7,622 nucleotides of DNA, from contig JAIRTV010000131.1 of the NCBI GenBank assembly GCA_031254675.1, forward strand, positions 1 through 7,622, given 5' to 3'. The translations under genes and the position numbers were made by a program. Source of the DNA: Planctomycetaceae bacterium. Its GTDB lineage: Bacteria; Planctomycetota; Planctomycetia; Pirellulales; Thermoguttaceae. Of this stretch, positions 6,130 through 7,622 are shown one piece after another (position 1 is the first letter of the stretch; every line of letters starts with the position of its first letter). Under the pieces are notes generated by a model that worked only from the letters and a program-made list of their open reading frames with translations, was not told the DNA's origin and did no database searches.

Positions 6130-7014
6130 ATGCTCAATGATTCACGCCAAGTTCCTGAATCGTTTCTTGACAAACAATCCGCGGTTCAAACGGTTATTGT
6201 ACCGCCGCATGGTTGGTTTCGATTCAATCCGGTCGAACTTTGGAATTCTCGTTATTTAATTGCGTTGTTTGTTTATCGGGATTTTGTCATTTACTACAAA
6301 CAAACAATTCTCGGTCCGCTTTGGTGGTTAATCCAACCGTTGTTTGCGACGGGAGTGTTTACAATTGTTTTTTCGATGGCAGCCCAAATTTCAACAGACG
6401 ATATACCACCGCCGTTGTTTTATTTTAGTGGTTTGATTCTCTGGAATTATTTTGCGTCCTGCTTATCGCAGATTTCGCGAGTCTTGTTGGACAATCGTGA
6501 TGTATTGGGCAAAGTTTATTTTCCGCGACTGGTTATTCCTATTGCGTTGGTTTTAAGCAATCTTCTTCGTTGGGCGGTTCAAGTAATACTTTTTGTATTG
6601 ATTTACGTTGTCTATTGGGTTCGCGGTGCGCCGATTCAACCGAATTTGTTTTTGATTTTACTTCCTTTGGTTATGCTGTATTTATTATTGCTCGGTCTTG
6701 GTTTGGGACTTCTTGTCGCTGCGGTGACGGTACGTTATCGTGATTTAGTGTTGGCAATTCCTTTCCTAACACAGTTGGGCATGTTAATTTCAACAGTTAT
6801 TGTGCCTTTGTCGGCGGTTCCTGAATCGTGGCGGTTTTGGTGTGCGTTCAACCCTATTATCGTGCCAATTGAACTATTTCGCCTGATGACACTCGGAACC
6901 GGAATTGTTTCGTGGACGGCGGTTCTAATTGGTTTGTTTTTACTCGGATTGATTTTACTTCTTGGTCTCGGACTTTTTTCACGTGCCGAACAAACATTCA
7001 CCGATGCCGTGTAA
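6130..7014 (+). CDS. ABC-2 type polysaccharide export permease (Wzm/KpsM/TagG family)
   Basis: Inner-membrane subunit of an ABC exporter that moves a lipid-linked or capsular polysaccharide (O-antigen, capsule or teichoic-type chain) across the membrane; the substrate cannot be read from the sequence. The 294-residue product has a cytoplasmic N-terminus with an amphipathic, gate-like helix and the conserved entry motif YRDFVIYYKQTILGPLWW (49-66). Six membrane segments lie at about 63-85, 96-113, 134-162, 173-198, 207-228 and 260-283. The family's VRYRDL loop is at 201-206 and the VPES...NP region at 229-242. The C-terminus SRAEQTFTDAV matches the usual E..FADVI-type ending, so the gene is complete despite the transposon debris that starts right after its stop. 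Wzm genes are normally followed by the ATPase Wzt/KpsT/TagH; none is present in the next 600 nt. ATG 6130 is the only reasonable start but lacks a Shine-Dalgarno site. Confidence 0.9.
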   Translation: MLNDSRQVPESFLDKQSAVQTVIVPPHGWFRFNPVELWNSRYLIALFVYRDFVIYYKQTILGPLWWLIQPLFATGVFTIVFSMAAQISTDDIPPPLFYFSGLILWNYFASCLSQISRVLLDNRDVLGKVYFPRLVIPIALVLSNLLRWAVQVILFVLIYVVYWVRGAPIQPNLFLILLPLVMLYLLLLGLGLGLLVAAVTVRYRDLVLAIPFLTQLGMLISTVIVPLSAVPESWRFWCAFNPIIVPIELFRLMTLGTGIVSWTAVLIGLFLLGLILLLGLGLFSRAEQTFTDAV

Positions 7015-7300
7015 ATGCCAAACAATTTGGCGTCAACTCGATTTTTCTTCCGAGTATTCGCCAAACTCAAACTTGATTGAGCGATTGTGGAAGTTCGCGA
7101 AGAAAAATACTTGTATAACAAATACGATAAAACATTCGATGATTTCAAAAACGGCATCGACAAACAAAACAATCCCGACAAGACAACCCCGAAGTCGCAA
7201 CATTAAACCTTTTCTCTAACTCTTCCCTAAGACGGGAGGCAACCTTTCTTGGTGAAGAGTTCGAGAAAAGGTCATTGATGACTTTCAATTTTCAAAACCT
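7015..7300 (+). pseudogene. Decayed IS630-family transposase, C-terminal remnant
   Basis: Homology to the IS630/Tc1-type DDE transposase tail is spread over three frames. Frame A (7017-7052) gives AKQFGVNSIFLP. The next frame (7052-7105) gives EYSPNSNLIERLWKFAKK, the hallmark region with the last catalytic Glu in NLIE. The third frame (7108-7161) gives YLYNKYDKTFDDFKNGID. The original frame resumes from about 7182 with DNPEVAT and, after the insertion, LMTFNFQNL (to ~7300), the usual TLNFQ-type end. Each change fits one lost base: a G at 7052, an A in the 7103-7107 run, and one between about 7162 and 7190. The first two catalytic Asp and most of the N-terminal part are gone. The remnant starts directly after the permease stop codon. 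It cannot make a transposase. Confidence 0.85.
7205..7272. mobile_element. 68-bp palindromic insertion with 4-bp target repeat inside the IS630 remnant
   Basis: ACCTTTTCTCTAACTCTTC (7207-7225) pairs with GAAGAGTTCGAGAAAAGGT (7254-7272) over 19 bp with a single mismatch (7217/7262). The pairing continues inward with CC/GG, AAGA/TCTT and GAGG/CCTT separated by small bulges, so nearly the whole segment folds into one long hairpin. CATT occurs on both sides (7201-7204 and 7273-7276). Removing the element and one CATT leaves an unbroken reading GTC GCA ACA TTG ATG ACT TTC, or VATLMTF, which restores the expected transposase ending. This supports insertion with target duplication. It has no coding capacity, so it would be a MITE-like or REP-like non-autonomous element. 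No second copy is in the window. Confidence 0.6.
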
Positions 7301-7553
7301 CAAAAAAACAAATTTAATGGCGTTACAAGGTACAACACCGAACATATTGTTGAAACATCCCAGTCCGCGGTAACAACAGCAACTTCGCTTTCATCTATCG
7401 CTTGGACTTCCCACAAAAAAATACTGATTGCACGAAAAAAATAACACTCAAAATAAACCCCGCCTTGAAATTTCAACCGTTCCTGCCTAAAATATAACAA
7501 TTGATCATAACAATACTGAACTTTTCCGAAAAATTAAACACTCACACAAATTG
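7301..7553. other. Intergenic stretch without a recognisable gene
   Basis: An open frame without a start codon runs from 7256 to a stop at 7442-7444 on the plus strand, and a 66-codon frame (7300-7500) runs on the minus strand. Neither shows a family motif, and only the second has an initiator; both are probably chance or debris. Near the right end TATAAC (7493-7498) with TTTCAA (7471-7476, 16-bp spacing) is a weak candidate promoter for the gene starting at 7554. No hairpin of note was found. Confidence 0.4.
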
Positions 7554-7622
7554 ATGTATCATTCGATTGTTCTTGTTAAACAGGTTCCTGATACTGCCAA
7601 TATTACCGCAGACGCCATGAAA
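7554..7622 (+). CDS. etfB: Electron transfer flavoprotein beta subunit, 3'-partial
   Basis: Only the first 23 codons are in the window. The product begins MYHSIVLVKQVPDTANITAD, followed by AMK at the edge. The hydrophobic first strand followed by VKQVPDT is the signature start of EtfB/FixA, the AMP-binding subunit that passes electrons from acyl-CoA and other dehydrogenases to the quinone pool together with EtfA. ATG 7554 fits the family's usual start exactly, although no Shine-Dalgarno site precedes it. The rest of the gene, and a probable etfA partner, would lie to the right. The call rests on a short but very characteristic motif. Confidence 0.85.
   Translation, partial: MYHSIVLVKQVPDTANITADAMK

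Noticed and set aside
7300..7500. 66-codon minus-strand open frame
   Set aside because: It shows no recognisable domain or ribosome binding site and runs against etfB and the transposase remnant; probably chance.

Overview
The window reads as chromosomal DNA of a Gram-negative (diderm), flagellated bacterium, most likely a moderately AT-rich member of the Planctomycetota. This is inferred from the wording of the GlgP N-terminus, LpxC and EtfB as I remember those families, from the OmpH-LpxC gene pair, and from several genes that lack a Shine-Dalgarno site. No search was run, so the phylum is a judgement and not a result.

Layout. (1) 1-2124 (+): alpha-glucan (glycogen) phosphorylase, cut at its 5' end by the window edge. 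(2) 2125-2334: convergent intergenic stretch with a perfect 13-bp hairpin that probably terminates glgP, and a weaker hairpin nearer the opposing gene. (3) 2335-3360 (-): a large FliN/FliY-like flagellar motor switch protein with a C-terminal SpoA domain. (4) 3361-3951: very AT-rich divergent promoter region, ending in a strongly paired leader (3844-3924) just ahead of a clear ribosome binding site. (5) 3952-4707 (+): secreted OmpH/Skp-family periplasmic chaperone, starting at GTG. (6) 4708-4904: leader with four alternating complementary segments that can form two mutually exclusive folds. (7) 4905-5870 (+): LpxC, the committing deacetylase of lipid A synthesis, with all expected zinc and catalytic residues. 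(8) 5871-6129: intergenic, with a palindrome and a two-codon ORF behind a good ribosome binding site. (9) 6130-7014 (+): six-helix ABC-2 permease of the Wzm/KpsM/TagG polysaccharide export type. (10) 7015-7300: decayed IS630-family transposase tail with three single-base frameshifts. It is interrupted by a 68-bp palindromic insertion flanked by a 4-bp direct repeat. (11) 7301-7553: no recognisable gene. (12) 7554-7622 (+): first 23 codons of an electron transfer flavoprotein beta subunit.

How it fits together. OmpH, LpxC and the exporter permease form an envelope theme: outer-membrane protein chaperoning, lipid A synthesis and surface glycan export. GlgP (glycogen breakdown), the FliN-like protein and EtfB are unrelated neighbours. 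I see no wholly new multi-gene system. The least explained signals are RNA/DNA structures: the switch-like lpxC leader, the structured ompH leader and the small palindromic insertion.
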